In this document: positions 22,726 to 36,375 of the stretch, one piece after another
Position numbering within the stretch: position 1 is the first letter of the stretch
Layout of the letters: each line of letters begins with the position of its first letter
From: Nematostella vectensis
Taxonomy: Eukaryota > Cnidaria > Anthozoa > Actiniaria > Edwardsiidae
Direction: 5' to 3'
NCBI RefSeq assembly: GCF_932526225.1
Contig: NC_064048.1
Location: 11,911,665 to 11,975,664, forward strand
DNA: 64,000 nt
Position numbers and translations under genes: made by a program
Notes under the pieces: model-generated
What the model was told of the DNA's origin: nothing
What the model saw: the letters and a program-made list of their open reading frames with translations, nothing else
Databases searched by the model: none

Positions 22726-23894
22726 GTTCAAGATAACGTTTTTTAGTATTTTTTTAAAATACTCATCAAAAAAGTGGTGTGACATAGGTTCGTCTACCTG
22801 ATCCAGGATACTAAAGATACAGGCTTGATATGCATTATATACAGCTAGCAAAATGAGCTTGCTAGCTTTACTGATTATTTGTATTCGATATTTTCCTAGT
22901 AAGAGAACAAAAATAAAAAGCAAAGAGTCGAGGAAGTAAACAAGTTATGTGATCTTTAATGTTTTATTAGGAGGGGTACATTTTGTACAAAGAAGCATAC
23001 ATAGAATATGCTTAAAAGTGCAGTGTGATGAAGAGCTTTGCAATAGCTCTCCGGCCAGGACACAATGAATTTCAGTCAAATTCTAATGTTGACCTAAGAG
23101 CCTTTGGTCCATGTGGAAGACTTAAATTCAAAGGAAATGCCCACAAACTGTCAATAAACATTCAGTAAAATATCGAATATTATTTTAACAAAGCATTGAC
23201 AACTATTAAAGTTCAACTGTGTGTAGACAATTGAAAGCCTACAAGAAACACTGACTCCAGACATGCGCAGTGCCATGACGCTGCCCCTTTAATGAGTGGA
23301 GAGGGGAGGGATACAAGTTTATTAAAAGTCTATTTGTGAGACCAACAAACTGGTTGAAAGAACAAGCGTGTTAATAGTAAAACAATTATTTGATTACAAA
23401 ACTACTGTAGATTCCTTTGCACCAAGATAATAACACACATTATTTTGTTTGTTATTTAGGAGGAACGATACGAGCTCTACGAGACAAATGAGAAGTATTT
23501 ATTACTCATCTAAATTATACACGTAAATAATAATATTCAAAAGAACTACTGTAACTAAGTAAGTAACACTCACATGTTTTTAAAATTTTAAATAAGTATA
23601 CAGTTTCATTCAGATACATCTTGTGGTCACTGTGCCATCTACAGGGCCATACCCAAAGCACCTGTGCACCCCATCCAACTAAGGGCATCGGCTGCACAGA
23701 TGTTCCTGATAAATGGGGCAGGAAAATTTTCCGCGACACCGTGCTTTCATGGTCCCCCATGATTCCTTGTTGGGTGAAGCCCCTCTAGATGTTGACATGT
23801 CAACTTCGCAGTCACATGAAAGAAATGTCTAATAGTGTTTTGCAGTCAAGTTGGTTTACGATAATTGGTTACAATAGTTGGTTACAATAATTTT
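22190..23894 (+). repeat. Unit copy 14 (1,705 bp)
   Basis: B box at 22655-22665; T tract of 26 (22695-22720). Private T to A giving TTTTTTTAAAATACTC near 22750. Confidence 0.98.
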
Positions 23895-24398
23895 GAAAAA
23901 TTGTTATCATAGCTATGGTCAAATACTGTACATAGAACTGCAAATAAAAAGACTAAAAAAAATAATAATAAAAATAAAGCAAAACTAAAAGTAAAGCAAA
24001 AAACGACAGAGACATTCTGTACACAATAAAAGACAATGCGCCCGCGTGCGTTACGATGCCACGCCGACATAGCGAGCCCCCAAGGGACCCAAAACGCCCA
24101 CATAGACCTGTATTTTTTTTCATCCTATATCTCAGCGAGCTGTGCGTGGCGTAACCGTATTACAGGCCTGGGATCCTGGTTATTGTCCTCCCCATTAATG
24201 CGCGGGTTGGAATACCTTGCAAGAGTGTTGTACAGCATATTCGCCGGAAATATCGGTGCTTGGGGCCTTCGGGTTCTTTACAGCCTTCCGTAAAAGCCTT
24301 GTGCTGCCATACCGATTGGGTAATCCGTATGTATGGTTTCCGTTTTGTTCTTTAGGCCGGGTTCGATCCCAGGCCAATGGCCTTTTTTTTTCTCTATG

Positions 24399-24432
<34 letters not shown>

Positions 24433-25601
24433 GTTCAAGATAACGTTTTTTAGTATTTTTTTATAATACTCATCAAAAAAGTGGTGTGACATAGGTTCGT
24501 CTACCTGATCCAGGATACTAAAGATACAGGCTTGATATGCATTATATACAGCTAGCAAAATGAGCTTGCTAGCTTTACTGATTATTTGTATTCGATATTT
24601 TCCTAGTAAGAGAACAAAAATAAAAAGCAAAGAGTCGAGGAAGTAAACAAGTTATGTGATCTTTAATGTTTTATTAGGAGGGGTACATTTTGTACAAAGA
24701 AGCATACATAGAATATGCTTAAAAGTGCAGTGTGATGAAGAGCTTTGCAATAGCTCTCCGGCCAGGACACAATGAATTTCAGTCAAATTCTAATGTTGAC
24801 CTAAGAGCCTTTGGTCCATGTGGAAGACTTAAATTCAAATGAAATGCCCACAATTTGTCAATAAACATTCAGTAAAATATCGAATATTATTTTAACAAAG
24901 CATTGACAACTATTAAAGTTCAACTGTGTGTAGACAATTGAAAGCCTACAAGAAACACTGACTCCAGACATGCGCAGTGCCATGACGCTGCCCCTTTAAT
25001 GAGTGGAGAGGGGAGGGATACAAGTTTATTAAAAGTCTATTTGTGAGACCAACAAACTGGTTGAAAGAACAAGCGTGTTAATAGTAAAACAATTATTTGA
25101 TTACAAAACTACTGTAGATTCCTTTGCACCAAGATAATAACACACATTATTTTGTTTGTTATTTAGGAGGAACGATACGAGCTCTACGAGACAAATGAGA
25201 AGTATTTATTACTCATCTAAATTATACACGTAAATAATAATATTCAAAAGAACTACTGTAACTAAGTAAGTAACACTCACATGTTTTTAAAATTTTAAAT
25301 AAGTATACAGTTTCATTCAGATACATCTTGTGGTCACTGTGCCATCTACAGGGCCATACCCAAAGCACCTGTGCACCCCATCCAACTAAGGGCATCGGCT
25401 GCACAGATGTTCCTGATAAATGGGGCAGGAAAATTTTCCGCGACACCGTGCTTTCATGGTCCCCCATGATTCCTTGTTGGGTGAAGCCCCTCTAGATGTT
25501 GACATGTCAACTTCGCAGTCACATGAAAGAAATGTCTAATAGTGTTTTGCAGTCAAGTTGGTTTACGATAATTGGTTACAATAGTTGGTTACAATAATTT
25601 T
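23895..25601 (+). repeat. Unit copy 15 (1,707 bp)
   Basis: B box at 24360-24370; T tract of 29 (24399-24427) after a single G. Private cluster near 24838-24858: CAAATGAAATG and CACAATTTGTC, three substitutions within about 20 bp. Confidence 0.98.
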
Positions 25602-27303
25602 GAAAAATTGTTATCATAGCTATGGTCGAATACTGTACATAGAACTGCAAATAAAAAGACTAAAAAAATAATAATAAAAATAAAGCAAAACTAAAAGTAA
25701 AGCAAAAAACGACAGAGACATTCTGTACACAATAAAAGACAATGCGCCCGCGTGCGTTACGATGCCACGCCGACATAGCGAGCCCCCAAGGGACCCAAAA
25801 CGCCCACATAGACCTGTATTTTTTTTCATCCTATATCTCAGCGAGCTGTGCGTGGCGTAACCGTATTACAGGCCTGGGATCCTGGTTATTGTCCTCCCCA
25901 TTAATGCGCGGGTTGGAATACCTTGCAAGAGTGTTGTACAGCATATTCGCCGGAAATATCGGTGCTTGGGGCCTTCGGGTTCTTTACAGCCTTCCGTAAA
26001 AGCCTTGTGCTGCCATACCGATTGGGTAATCCGTATGTATGGTTTCCGTTTTGTTCTTTAGGCCGGGTTCGATCCCAGGCCAATGGCCTTTTTTTTTCTC
26101 TATGGTTTATTTTTATTTTTTTTTTTTTTACACAGTTCAAGATAACGTTTTTTAGTATTTTTTTATAATACTCATCAAAAAAGTGGTGTGACATAGGTTC
26201 GTCTACCTGATCCAGGATACTAAAGATACAGGCTTGATATGCATTATATACAGCTAGCAAAATGAGCTTGCTAGCTTTACTGATTATTTGTATTCGATAT
26301 TTTCCTAGTAAGAGAACAAAAATAAAAAGCAAAGAGTCGAGGAAGTAAACAAGTTATGTGATCTTTAATGTTTTATTAGGAGGGGTACATTTTGTACAAA
26401 GAAGCATACATAGAATATGCTTAAAAGTGCAGTGTGATGAAGAGCTTTGCAATAGCGTTCCGGCCAGGACACAATGAATTTCAGTCAAATTCTAATGTTG
26501 ACCTAAGAGCCTTTGGTCCATGTGGAAGACTTAAATTCAAAGGAAATGCCCACAAACTGTCAATAAACATTCAGTAAAATATCGAATATTATTTTAACAA
26601 AGCATTGACAACTATTAAAGTTCAACTGTGTGTAGACGATTGAAAGCCTACAAGAAACACTGACTCCAGACATGCGCAGTGCCATGACGCTGCCCCTTTA
26701 ATGAGTGGAGAGGGGAGGGATACAAGTTTATTAAAAGTCTATTTGTGAGACCAACAAACTGGTTGAAAGAACAAGCGTGTTAATAGTAAAACAATTATTT
26801 GATTACAAAACTACTGTAGATTCCTTTGCACCAAGATAATAACACACATTATTTTGTTTGTTATTTAGGAGGAACGATACGAGCTCTACGAGACAAATGA
26901 GAAGTATTTATTACTCATCTAAATTATACACGTAAATAATAATATTCAAAAGAACTACTGTAACTAAGTAAGTAACACCCACATGTTTTTAAAATTTTAA
27001 ATAAGTATACAGTTTCATTCAGATACATCTTGTGGTCACTGTGCCATCTACAGGGCCATACCCAAAGCACCTGTGCACCCCACCCAACTAAGGGCATCGG
27101 CTGCACAGATGTTCCTGATAAATGGGGCAGGAAAATTTTCCGCGACACCGTGCTTTCATGGTCCCCCTTGATTCCTTGTTGGGTGAAGCCCCTCTAGATG
27201 TTGACATGTCAACTTCGCAGTCACATGAAAGAAATGTCTAATAGTGTTTTGCAGTCAAGTTGGTTTACGATAATTGGTTACAATAGTTGGTTACAATAAT
27301 TTT
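25602..27303 (+). repeat. Unit copy 16 (1,702 bp)
   Basis: B box at 26066-26076. This is the only T tract interrupted by A: TTTATTTTTATTT onward at 26106-26129. A run is 7. Private GGTCGAATAC (near 25625), AGCGTTCCGG (near 26453), AGACGATTG (near 26635), ACACCCACATG (near 26976), CCCACCCAAC (near 27080) and CCCCCTTGATT (near 27164). Confidence 0.98.
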
Positions 27304-29005
27304 GAAAAATTGTTATCATAGCTATGGTCAAATACTGTACATAGAACTGCAAATAAAAAGACTAAAAAAAATAAAAATAAAAATAAAGCAAAACTAAAAG
27401 TAAAGCAAAAAACGACAGAGACATTCTGTACACAATAAAAGACAATGCGCCCGCGTGCGTTACGATGCCACGCCGACATAGCGAGCCCCCAAGGGACCCA
27501 AAACGCCCACATAGACCTGTATTTTTTTTCATCCTATATCTCAGCGAGCTGTGCGTGGCGTAACCGTATTACAGGCCTGGGATCCTGGTTATTGTCCTCC
27601 CCATTAATGCGCGGGTTGGAATACCTTGCAAGAGTGTTGTACAGCATATTCGCCGGAAATATCGGTGCTTGGGGCCTTCGGGTTCTTTACAGCCTTCCGT
27701 AAAAGCCTTGTGCTGCCATACCGATTGGGTAATCCGTATGTATGGTTTCCGTTTTGTTCTTTAGGCCGGTTCGATCCCAGGCCAATGGCCTTTTTTTTCT
27801 CTATGGTTTTTTTTTTTTTTTTTTTTTTTTTACACAGTTCAAGATAACGTTTTTTAGTATTTTTTTATAATACTCATCAAAAAAGTGGTGTGACATAGGT
27901 TCGTCTACCTGATCCAGGATACTAAAGATACAGGCTTGATATGCATTATATACAGCTAGCAAAATGAGCTTGCTAGCTTTACTGATTATTTGTATTCGAT
28001 ATTTTCCTAGTAAGAGAACAAAAATAAAAAGCAAAGAGTCGAGGAAGTAAACAAGTTATGTGATCTTTAATGTTTTATTAGGAGGGGTACATTTTGTACA
28101 AAGAAGCATACATAGAATATGCTTAAAAGTGCAGTGTGATGAAGAGCTTTGCAATAGCTCTCCGGCAAGGACACAATGAATTTCAGTCAAATTCTAATGT
28201 TGACCTAAGAGCCTTTGGTCCATGTGGAAGACTTAAATTCAAAGGAAATGCCCACAAACTGTCAATAAACATTCAGTAAAATATCGAATATTATTTTAAC
28301 AAAGCATTGACAACTGTTAAAGTTCAACTGTGTGTAGACAATTGAAAGCCTACAAGAAACACTGACTCCAGACATGCGCAGTGCCATGACGCTGCCCCTT
28401 TAATGAGTGGAGAGGGGAGGGATACAAGTTTATTAAAAGTCTATTTGTGAGACCAACAAACTGGTTGAAAGAACAAGCGTGTTAATAGTAAAACAATTAT
28501 TTGATTACAAAACTACTGTAGATTCCTTTGCACCAAGATAATAACACACATTATTTTGTTTGTTATTTAGGAGGAACGATACGAGCTCTACGAGACAAAT
28601 GAGAAGTATTTATTACTCATCTAAATTATACACGTAAATAATAATATTCAAAAGAACTACTGTAACTAAGTAAGTAACACTCACATGTTTTTAAAATTTT
28701 AAATAAGTATACAGTTTCATTCAGATACATCTTGTGGTCACTGTGCCATCTACAGGGCCATACCCAAAGCACCTGTGCACCCCATCCAACTAAGGGCATC
28801 GGCTGCACAGATGTTCCTGATAAATGGGGCAGGAAAATTTTCCGCGACACCGTGCTTTCATGGTCCCCCATGATTCCTTGTTGGGTGAAGCCCCTCTAGA
28901 TGTTGACATGTCAACTTCGCAGTCACATGAAAGAAATGTCTAATAGTGTTTTGCAGTCAAGTTGGTTTACGATAATTGGTTACAATAGTTGGTTACAATA
29001 ATTTT
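27304..29005 (+). repeat. Unit copy 17 (1,702 bp)
   Basis: B box at 27768-27778. The T stem lost one G (GGCCGGTTCG), and the run after GGCC is 8 T. Main T tract of 25 (27807-27831). Private AAAATAAAAATAAAAAT (near 27370) and CAACTGTTAAAG (near 28311). Shares CCGGCAAGG (near 28162) with copy 20. Confidence 0.98.
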
Positions 29006-29510
29006 GAAAAATTGTTATCATAGCTATGGTCAAATACTGTAAATAGAACTGCAAATAAAAAGACTAAAAAAAATAATAATAAAAATAAAGCAAAACTAAA
29101 AGTAAAGCAAAAAACGACAGAGACATTCTGTACACAATAAAAGACAATGCGCCCGCGTGCGTTACGATGCCACGCCGACATAGCGAGCCCCCAAGGGACC
29201 CAAAACGCCCACATAGACCTGTATTTTTTTTCATCCTATATCTCAGCGAGCTGTGCGTGGCGTAACCGTATTACAGGCCTGGGATCCTGGTTATTGTCCT
29301 CCCCATTAATGCGCGGGTTGGAATACCTTGCAAGAGTGTTGTACAGCATATTCGCCGGAAATATCGGTGCTTGGGGCCTTCGGGTTCTTTACAGCCTTCC
29401 GTAAAAGCCTTGTGCTGCCATACCGATTGGGTAATCCGTATGTATGGTTTCCGTTTTGTTCTTTAGGCCGGGTTCGATCCCAGGCCAATGGCCTTTTTTT
29501 TTCTCTATGG

Positions 29511-29541
<31 letters not shown>

Positions 29542-30697
29542 GTTCAAGATAACGTTTTTTAGTATTTTTTTATAATACTCATCAAAAAAGTGGTGTGACA
29601 TAGGTTCGTCTACCTGATCCAGGATACTAAAGATACAGGCTTGATATGCATTATATACAGCTAGCAAAATGAGCTTGCTAGCTTTACTGATTATTTGTAT
29701 TCGATATTTTCCTAGTAAGAGAACAAAAATGAAAAGCAAAGAGTCGAGGAAGTAAACAAGTTATGTGATCTTTAATGTTTTATTAGAAGGGGTACATTTT
29801 GTACAAAGAAGCATACATAGAATATGCTTAAAAGTGCAGTGTGATGAAGAGCTTTGCAATAGCTCTCCGGCCAGGACACAATGAATTTCAGTCAAATTCT
29901 AATGTTGACCTAAGAGCCTTTGGTCCATGTGGAAGACTTGAATTCAAAGGAAATGCCCACAAACTGTCAATAAACATTCAGTAAAATATCGAATATTATT
30001 TTAACAAAGCATTGACAACTATTAAAGTTCAACTGTGTGTAGACAATTGAAAGCCTACAAGAAACACTGACTCCAGACATGCGCAGTGCCATGACGCTGC
30101 CCCTTTAATGAGTGGAGAGGGGAGGGATACAAGTTTATTAAAAGTCTATTTGTGAGACCAACAAACTGGTTGAAAGAACAAGCGTGTTAATAGTAAAACA
30201 ATTATTTGATTACAAAACTACTGTAGATTCCTTTGCACCAAGATAATAACACACATTATTTTGTTTGTTATTTAGCAGGAACGATACGAGCTCTACGAGA
30301 CAAATGAGAAGTATTTATTACTCATCTAAATTATACACGTAAATAATAATATTCAAAAGAACTACTGTAACTAAGTAAGTAACACTCACATGTTTTTAAA
30401 ATTTTAAATAAGTATACAGTTTCATTCAGATACATCTTGTGGTCACTGTGCCATCTACAGGGCCATACCCAAAGCACCTGTGCACCCCATCCAACTAAGG
30501 GCATCGGCTGCACAGATGTTCCTGATAAATGGGGCAGGAAAATTTTCCGCGACACCGTGCTTTCATGGTCCCCCATGATTCCTTGTTGGGTGAAGCCCCT
30601 CTAAATGTTGACATGTCAACTTCGCAGTCACATGAAAGAAATGTCTAATAGTGTTTTGCAGTCAAGTTGGTTTACGATAATTGGTTACAATAATTTT
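29006..30697 (+). repeat. Unit copy 18 (1,692 bp)
   Basis: B box at 29471-29481; T tract of 26 (29511-29536). Has lost one 13-bp half of the junction direct repeat, leaving a single TTGGTTACAATA at 30681-30692. Private CTGTAAATAG (29037), AAAATGAAAAGC (29725), TATTAGAAGGGG (29782) and TTAGCAGGAAC (30272). Shares GACTTGAATTC and CTCTAAATG with copy 19. Confidence 0.98.
30681..30692. other. 13-bp deletion junction in copy 18
   Basis: Only one TTGGTTACAATA is present where every other complete unit has two separated by G. Exactly one 13-bp period has been removed. Confidence 0.95.
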
Positions 30698-31200
30698 GAA
30701 AAATTGTTATCATAGCTATGGTCAAATACTGTACATAGAACTGCAAATAAAAAGACTAAAATAAATAATAATAAAAATAAAGCAAAACTAAAAGTAAAGC
30801 AAAAAACGACAGAGACATTCTGTACACAATAAAAGACAATGCGCCCGCGTGCGTTACGATGCCACGCCGACATAGCGAGCCCCCAAGGGACCCAAAACGC
30901 CCACATAGACCTGTATTTTTTTTCATCCTATATCTCAGCGAGCTGTGCGTGGCGTAACCGTATTACAGGCCTGGGATCCTGGTTATTGTCCTCCCCATTA
31001 ATGCGCGGGTTGGAATACCTTGCAAGAGTGTTGTACAGCATATTCGCCGGAAATATCGGTGCTTCGGGCCTTCGGGTTCTTTACAGCCTTCCGTAAAAGC
31101 CTTGTGCTGCCATACCGATTGGGTAATCCGTATGTATGGTTTCCGTTTTGTTCTTTAGGCCGGGTTCGATCCCAGGCCAATGGCCTTTTTTTTTCTCTAT

Positions 31201-31242
<42 letters not shown>

Positions 31243-32411
31243 GTTCAAGATAACGTTTTTTAGTATTTTTTTATAATCCTCATCAAAAAAGTGGTGTGAC
31301 ATAGGTTCGTCTACCTGATCCAGGATACTAAAGATACAGGCTTGATATGCATTATATACAGCTAGCAAAATGAGCTTGCTAGCTTTACTGATTATTTGTA
31401 TTCGATATTTTCCTAGTAAGAGAACAAAAATAAAAAGCAAAGAGTCGAGGAAGTAAACAAGTTATGTGATCTTTAATGTTTTATTAGGAGGGGTACATTT
31501 TGTACAAAGAAGCATACATAGAATATGCTTAAAAGTGCAGTGTGATGAAGAGCTTTGCAATAGCTCTCCGGCCAGGACACAATGAATTTCAGTCAAATTC
31601 TAATGTTGACCTAAGAGCCTTTGGTCCATGTGGAAGACTTGAATTCAAAGGAAATGCCCACAAACTGTCAATAAACATTCAGTAAAATATCGAATATTAT
31701 TTTAACAAAGCATTGACAACTATTAAAGTTCAACTGTGTGTAGACAATTGAAAGCCTACAAGAAACACTGACTCCAGACATGCGCAGTGCCATGACGCTG
31801 CCCCTTTAATGAGTGGAGAGGGGAGGGATACAAGTTTATTAAAAGTCTATTTGTGAGACCAACAAACTGGTTGAAAGAACAAGCGTGTTAATAGTAAAAC
31901 AATTATTTGATTACAAAACTACTGTAGATTCCTTTGCACCAAGATAATAACACACATTATTTTGTTTGTTATTTAGGAGGAACGATACGAGCTCTACGAG
32001 ACAAATGAGAAGTATTTATTACTCATCTAAATTGTACACGTAAATAATAATATTCAAAAGAACTACTGTAACTAAGTAAGTAACACTCACATGTTTTTAA
32101 AATTTTAAATAAGTATACAGTTTCATTCAGATACATCTTGTGGTCACTGTGCCATCTACAGGGCCATACCCAAAGCACCTGTGCACCCCATCCAACTAAG
32201 GGCATCGGCTGCACAGATGTTCCTGATAAATGGGGCAGGAAAATTTTCCGCGACACCGTGCTTTCATGGTCCCCCATGATTCCTTGTTGGGTGAAGCCCC
32301 TCTAAATGTTGACATGTCAACTTCGCAGTCACATGAAAGAAATGTCTAATAGTGTTTTGCAGTCAAGTTGGTTTACGATAATTGGTTACAATAGTTGGTT
32401 ACAATAATTTT
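30698..32411 (+). repeat. Unit copy 19 (1,714 bp)
   Basis: B box at 31163-31173; T tract of 35 (31203-31237). Private CTAAAATAAATAAT (near 30755), GTGCTTCGGG (near 31050) and AATTGTACACG (near 32031). Shares GACTTGAATTC (31636) and CTCTAAATG (32301) with copy 18, and ATAATCCTCATC (near 31274) with copy 23. Confidence 0.98.
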
Positions 32412-34114
32412 GAAAAATTGTTATCATAGCTATGGTCAAATACTGTACATAGAACTGCAAATAAAAAGACTAAAAAAATAATAATAAAAATAAAGCAAAA
32501 CTAAAAGTAAAGCAAAAAACGACAGAGACATTCTGTACACAATAAAAGACAATGCGCCCGCGTGCGTTACGATGCCACGCCGACATAGCGAGCCCCCAAG
32601 GGACCCAAAACGCCCACATAGACCTGTATTTTTTTTCATCCTATATCTCAGCGAGCTGTGCGTGGCGTAACCGTATTACAGGCCTGGGATCCTGGTTATT
32701 GTCCTCCCCATTAATGCGCGGGTTGGAATACCTTGCAAGAGTGTTGTACAGCATATTCGCCGGAAATATCGGTGCTTGGGGCCTTCGGGTTCTTTACAGC
32801 CTTCCGTAAAAGCCTTGTGCTGCCATACCGATTGGGTAATCCGTATGTATGGTTTCCGTTTTGTTCTTTAGGCCGGGTTCGATCCCAGGCCAATGGCCTT
32901 TTTTTTTCTCTATGGTTTTTTTTTTTTTTTTTTTTTTTTTTCACAGTTCAAGATAACGTTTTTTAGTATTTGTTTATAATACTCATCAAAAAAGTGGTGT
33001 GACATAGGTTCGTCTACCTGATCCAGGATACTAAAGATACAGGCTTGATATGCATTATATACAGCTAGCAAAATGAGCTTGCTAGCTTTACTGATTATTT
33101 GTATTCGATATTTTCCTAGTAAGAGAACAAAAATAAAAAGCAAAGAGTCGAGGAAGTAAACAAGTTATGTGATCTTTAATGTTTTATTAGGAGGGGTACA
33201 TTTTGTACAAAGAAGCATACATAGAATATGCTTAAAAGTGCAGTGTGATGAAGAGCTTTGCAATAGCTCTCCGGCAAGGACACAATGAATTTCAGTCAAA
33301 TTCTAATGTTGACCTAAGAGCCTTTGGTCCATGTGGAAGACTTAAATTCAAAGGAAATGCCCACAAACTGTCAATAAACATTCAGTAAAATATCGAATAT
33401 TATTTTAACAAAGCATTGACAACTATTAAAGTTCAACTGTGTGTAGACAATTGAAAGCCTACAAGAAACACTGACTCCAGACATGCGCAGTGCCATGACG
33501 CTGCCCCTTTAATGAGTGGAGAGGGGAGGGATACAAGTTTATTAAAAGTCTATTTGTGAGACCAACAAACTGGTTGAAAGAACAAGCGTGTTAATAGTAA
33601 AACAATTATTTGATTACAAAACTACTGTAGATTCCTTTGCACCAAGATAATAACACACATTATTTTGTTTGTTATTTAGGAGGAACGATACGAGCTCTAC
33701 GAGACAAATGAGAAGTATTTATTACTCATCTAAATTATACATGTAAATAATAATATTCAAAAGAACTACTGTAACTAAGTAAGTAACACTCACATGTTTT
33801 TAAAATTTTAAATAAGTATACAGTTTCATTCAGATACATCTTGTGGTCACTGTGCCATCTACAGGGCCATACCCAAAGCACCTGTGCACCCCATCCAACT
33901 AAGGGCATCGGCTGCACAGATGTTCCTGATAAATGGGGCAGGAAAATTTTCCGCGACACCGTGCTTTCATGGTCCCCCATGATTCCTTGTTGGGTGAAGC
34001 CCCTCTAGATGTTGACATGTCAACTTCGCAGTCACATGAAAGAAATGTCTAATAGTGTTTTGCAGTCAAGTTGGTTTACGATAATTGGTTACAATAGTTG
34101 GTTACAATAATTTT
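32412..34114 (+). repeat. Unit copy 20 (1,703 bp)
   Basis: B box at 32876-32886; T tract of 26 (32916-32941), ending directly in CACAG because a TA step is lost. A run is 7. Private GTATTTGTTTATA (near 32967) and ATACATGTAAAT (near 33738). Shares CCGGCAAGG (near 33271) with copy 17. Confidence 0.98.
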
Positions 34115-34616
34115 GAAAAATTGTTATCATAGCTATGGTCAAATACTGTACATAGAACTGCAAATAAAAAGACTAAAAAAATAATAATAAAAATAAAGCA
34201 AAACTAAAAGTAAAGCAAAAAACGACAGAGACATTCTGTACACAATAAAAGACAATGCGCCCGCGTGCGTTACGATGCCACGCCGACATAGCGAGCCCCC
34301 AAGGGACCCAAAACGCCCACATAGACCTGTATTTTTTTTCATCCTATATCTCAGCGAGCTGTGCGTGGCGTAACCGTATTACAGGCCTGGGATCCTGGTT
34401 ATTGTCCTCCCCATTAATGCGCGGGTTGGAATACCTTGCAAGAGTGTTGTACAGCATATTCGCCGGAAATATCGGTGCTTGGGGCCTTCGGGTTCTTTAC
34501 AGCCTTCCGTAAAAGCCTTGTGCTGCCATACCGATAGGGTAATCCGTATATATGGTTTCCGTTTTGTTCTTTAGGCCGGATTCGATCCCAGGCCAATGGC
34601 CTTTTTTTTTCTCTAT

Positions 34617-34667
<51 letters not shown>

Positions 34668-35836
34668 GTTCAAGATAACGTTTTTTAGTATTTTTTTATA
34701 ATACTCATCAAAAAAGTGGTGTGACATAGGTTCGTCTACCTGATCCAGGATACTAAAGATACAGGCTTGATATGCATTATATACAGCTAGCAAAATGAGC
34801 TTGCTAGCTTTACTGATTATTTGTATTCGATATTTTCCTAGTAAGAGAACAAAAATAAAAAGCAAAGAGTCGAGGAAGTAAACAAGTTATGTGATCTTTA
34901 ATGTTTTATTAGGAGGGGTACATTTTGTACAAAGAAGCATACATAGAATATGCTTAAAAGTGCAGTGTGATGAAGAGCTTTGCAATAGCTCTCCGGCCAG
35001 GACACAATGAATTTCAGTCAAATTCTAATGTTGACCTAAGAGCCTTTGGTCCATGTGGAAGACTTAAATTCAAAGGAAATGCCCACAAACTGTCAATAAA
35101 CATTCAGTAAAATATCGAATATTATTTTAACAAAGCATTGACAACTATTAAAGTTCAACTGTGTGTAGACAATTGAAAGCCTACAAGAAACACTGACTCC
35201 AGACATGCGCAGTGCCATGACGCTGCCCCTTTAATGAGTGGAGAGGGGAGGGATACAAGTTTATTAAAAGTCTATTTGTGAGACCAACAAACTGGTTGAA
35301 AGAACAAGCGTGTTAATAGTAAAACAATTATTTGATTACAAAACTATTGTAGATTCCTTTGCACCAAGATAATAACACACATTATTTTGTTTGTTATTTA
35401 GGAGGAACGATACGAGCTCTACGAGACAAATGAGAAGTATTTATTACTCATCTAAATTATACACGTAAATAATAATATTCAAAAGAACTACTGTAACTAA
35501 GTAAGTAACACTCACATGTTTTTAAAATTTTAAATAAGTATACAGTTTCATTCAGATACATCTTGTGGTCACTGTGCCATCTACAGGGCCATACCCAAAG
35601 CACCTGTGCACCCCATCCAACTAAGGGCATCGGCTGCACAGATGTTCCTGATAAATGGGGCAGGAAAATTTTCCGCGACACCGTGCTTTCATGGTCCCCC
35701 ATGATTCCTTGTTGGGTGAAGCCCCTCTAGATGTTGACATGTCAACTTCGCAGTCACATGAAAGAAATGTCTAATAGTGTTTTGCAGTCAAGTTGGTTTA
35801 CGATAATTGGTTACAATAGTTGGTTACAATAATTTT
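34115..35836 (+). repeat. Unit copy 21 (1,722 bp), damaged B box
   Basis: The only copy whose B box is changed: GATTCGATCCC at 34579-34589. It also has ACCGATAGGG and CCGTATATATGG just upstream, so three changes fall in the tRNA-like element. T tract of 44 (34619-34662). A run is 7. Private AAACTATTGTAG near 35341. Confidence 0.98.
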
Positions 35837-36344
35837 GAAAAATTGTTATCATAGCTATGGTCAAATACTGTACATAGAACTGCAAATAAAAAGACTAAAA
35901 AAATAATAATAAAAATAAAGCAAAACTAAAAGTAAAGCAAAAAACGACAGAGACATTCTGTACACAATAAAAGACAATGCGCCCGCGTGCGTTACGATGC
36001 CACGCCGACATAGCGAGCCCCCAAGGGACCCAAAACGCCCACATAGACCTGTATTTTTTTTCATCCTATATCTCAGCGAGCTGTGCGTGGCGTAACCGTA
36101 TTACAGGCCTGGGATCCTGGTTATTGTCCTCCCCATTAATGCGCGGGTTGGAATACCTTGCAAGAGTGTTGTACAGCATATTCGCCGGAAATATCGGTGC
36201 TTGGGGCCTTCGGGTTCTTTACAGCCTTCCGTAAAAGCCTTGTGCTGCCATACCGATTGGGTAATCCGCATGTATGGTTTCCGTTTTGTTCTTTAGGCCG
36301 GGTTCGATCCCAGGCCAATGGCCTTTTTTTTTCTCTATGGTTTG

Positions 36345-36375
<31 letters not shown>

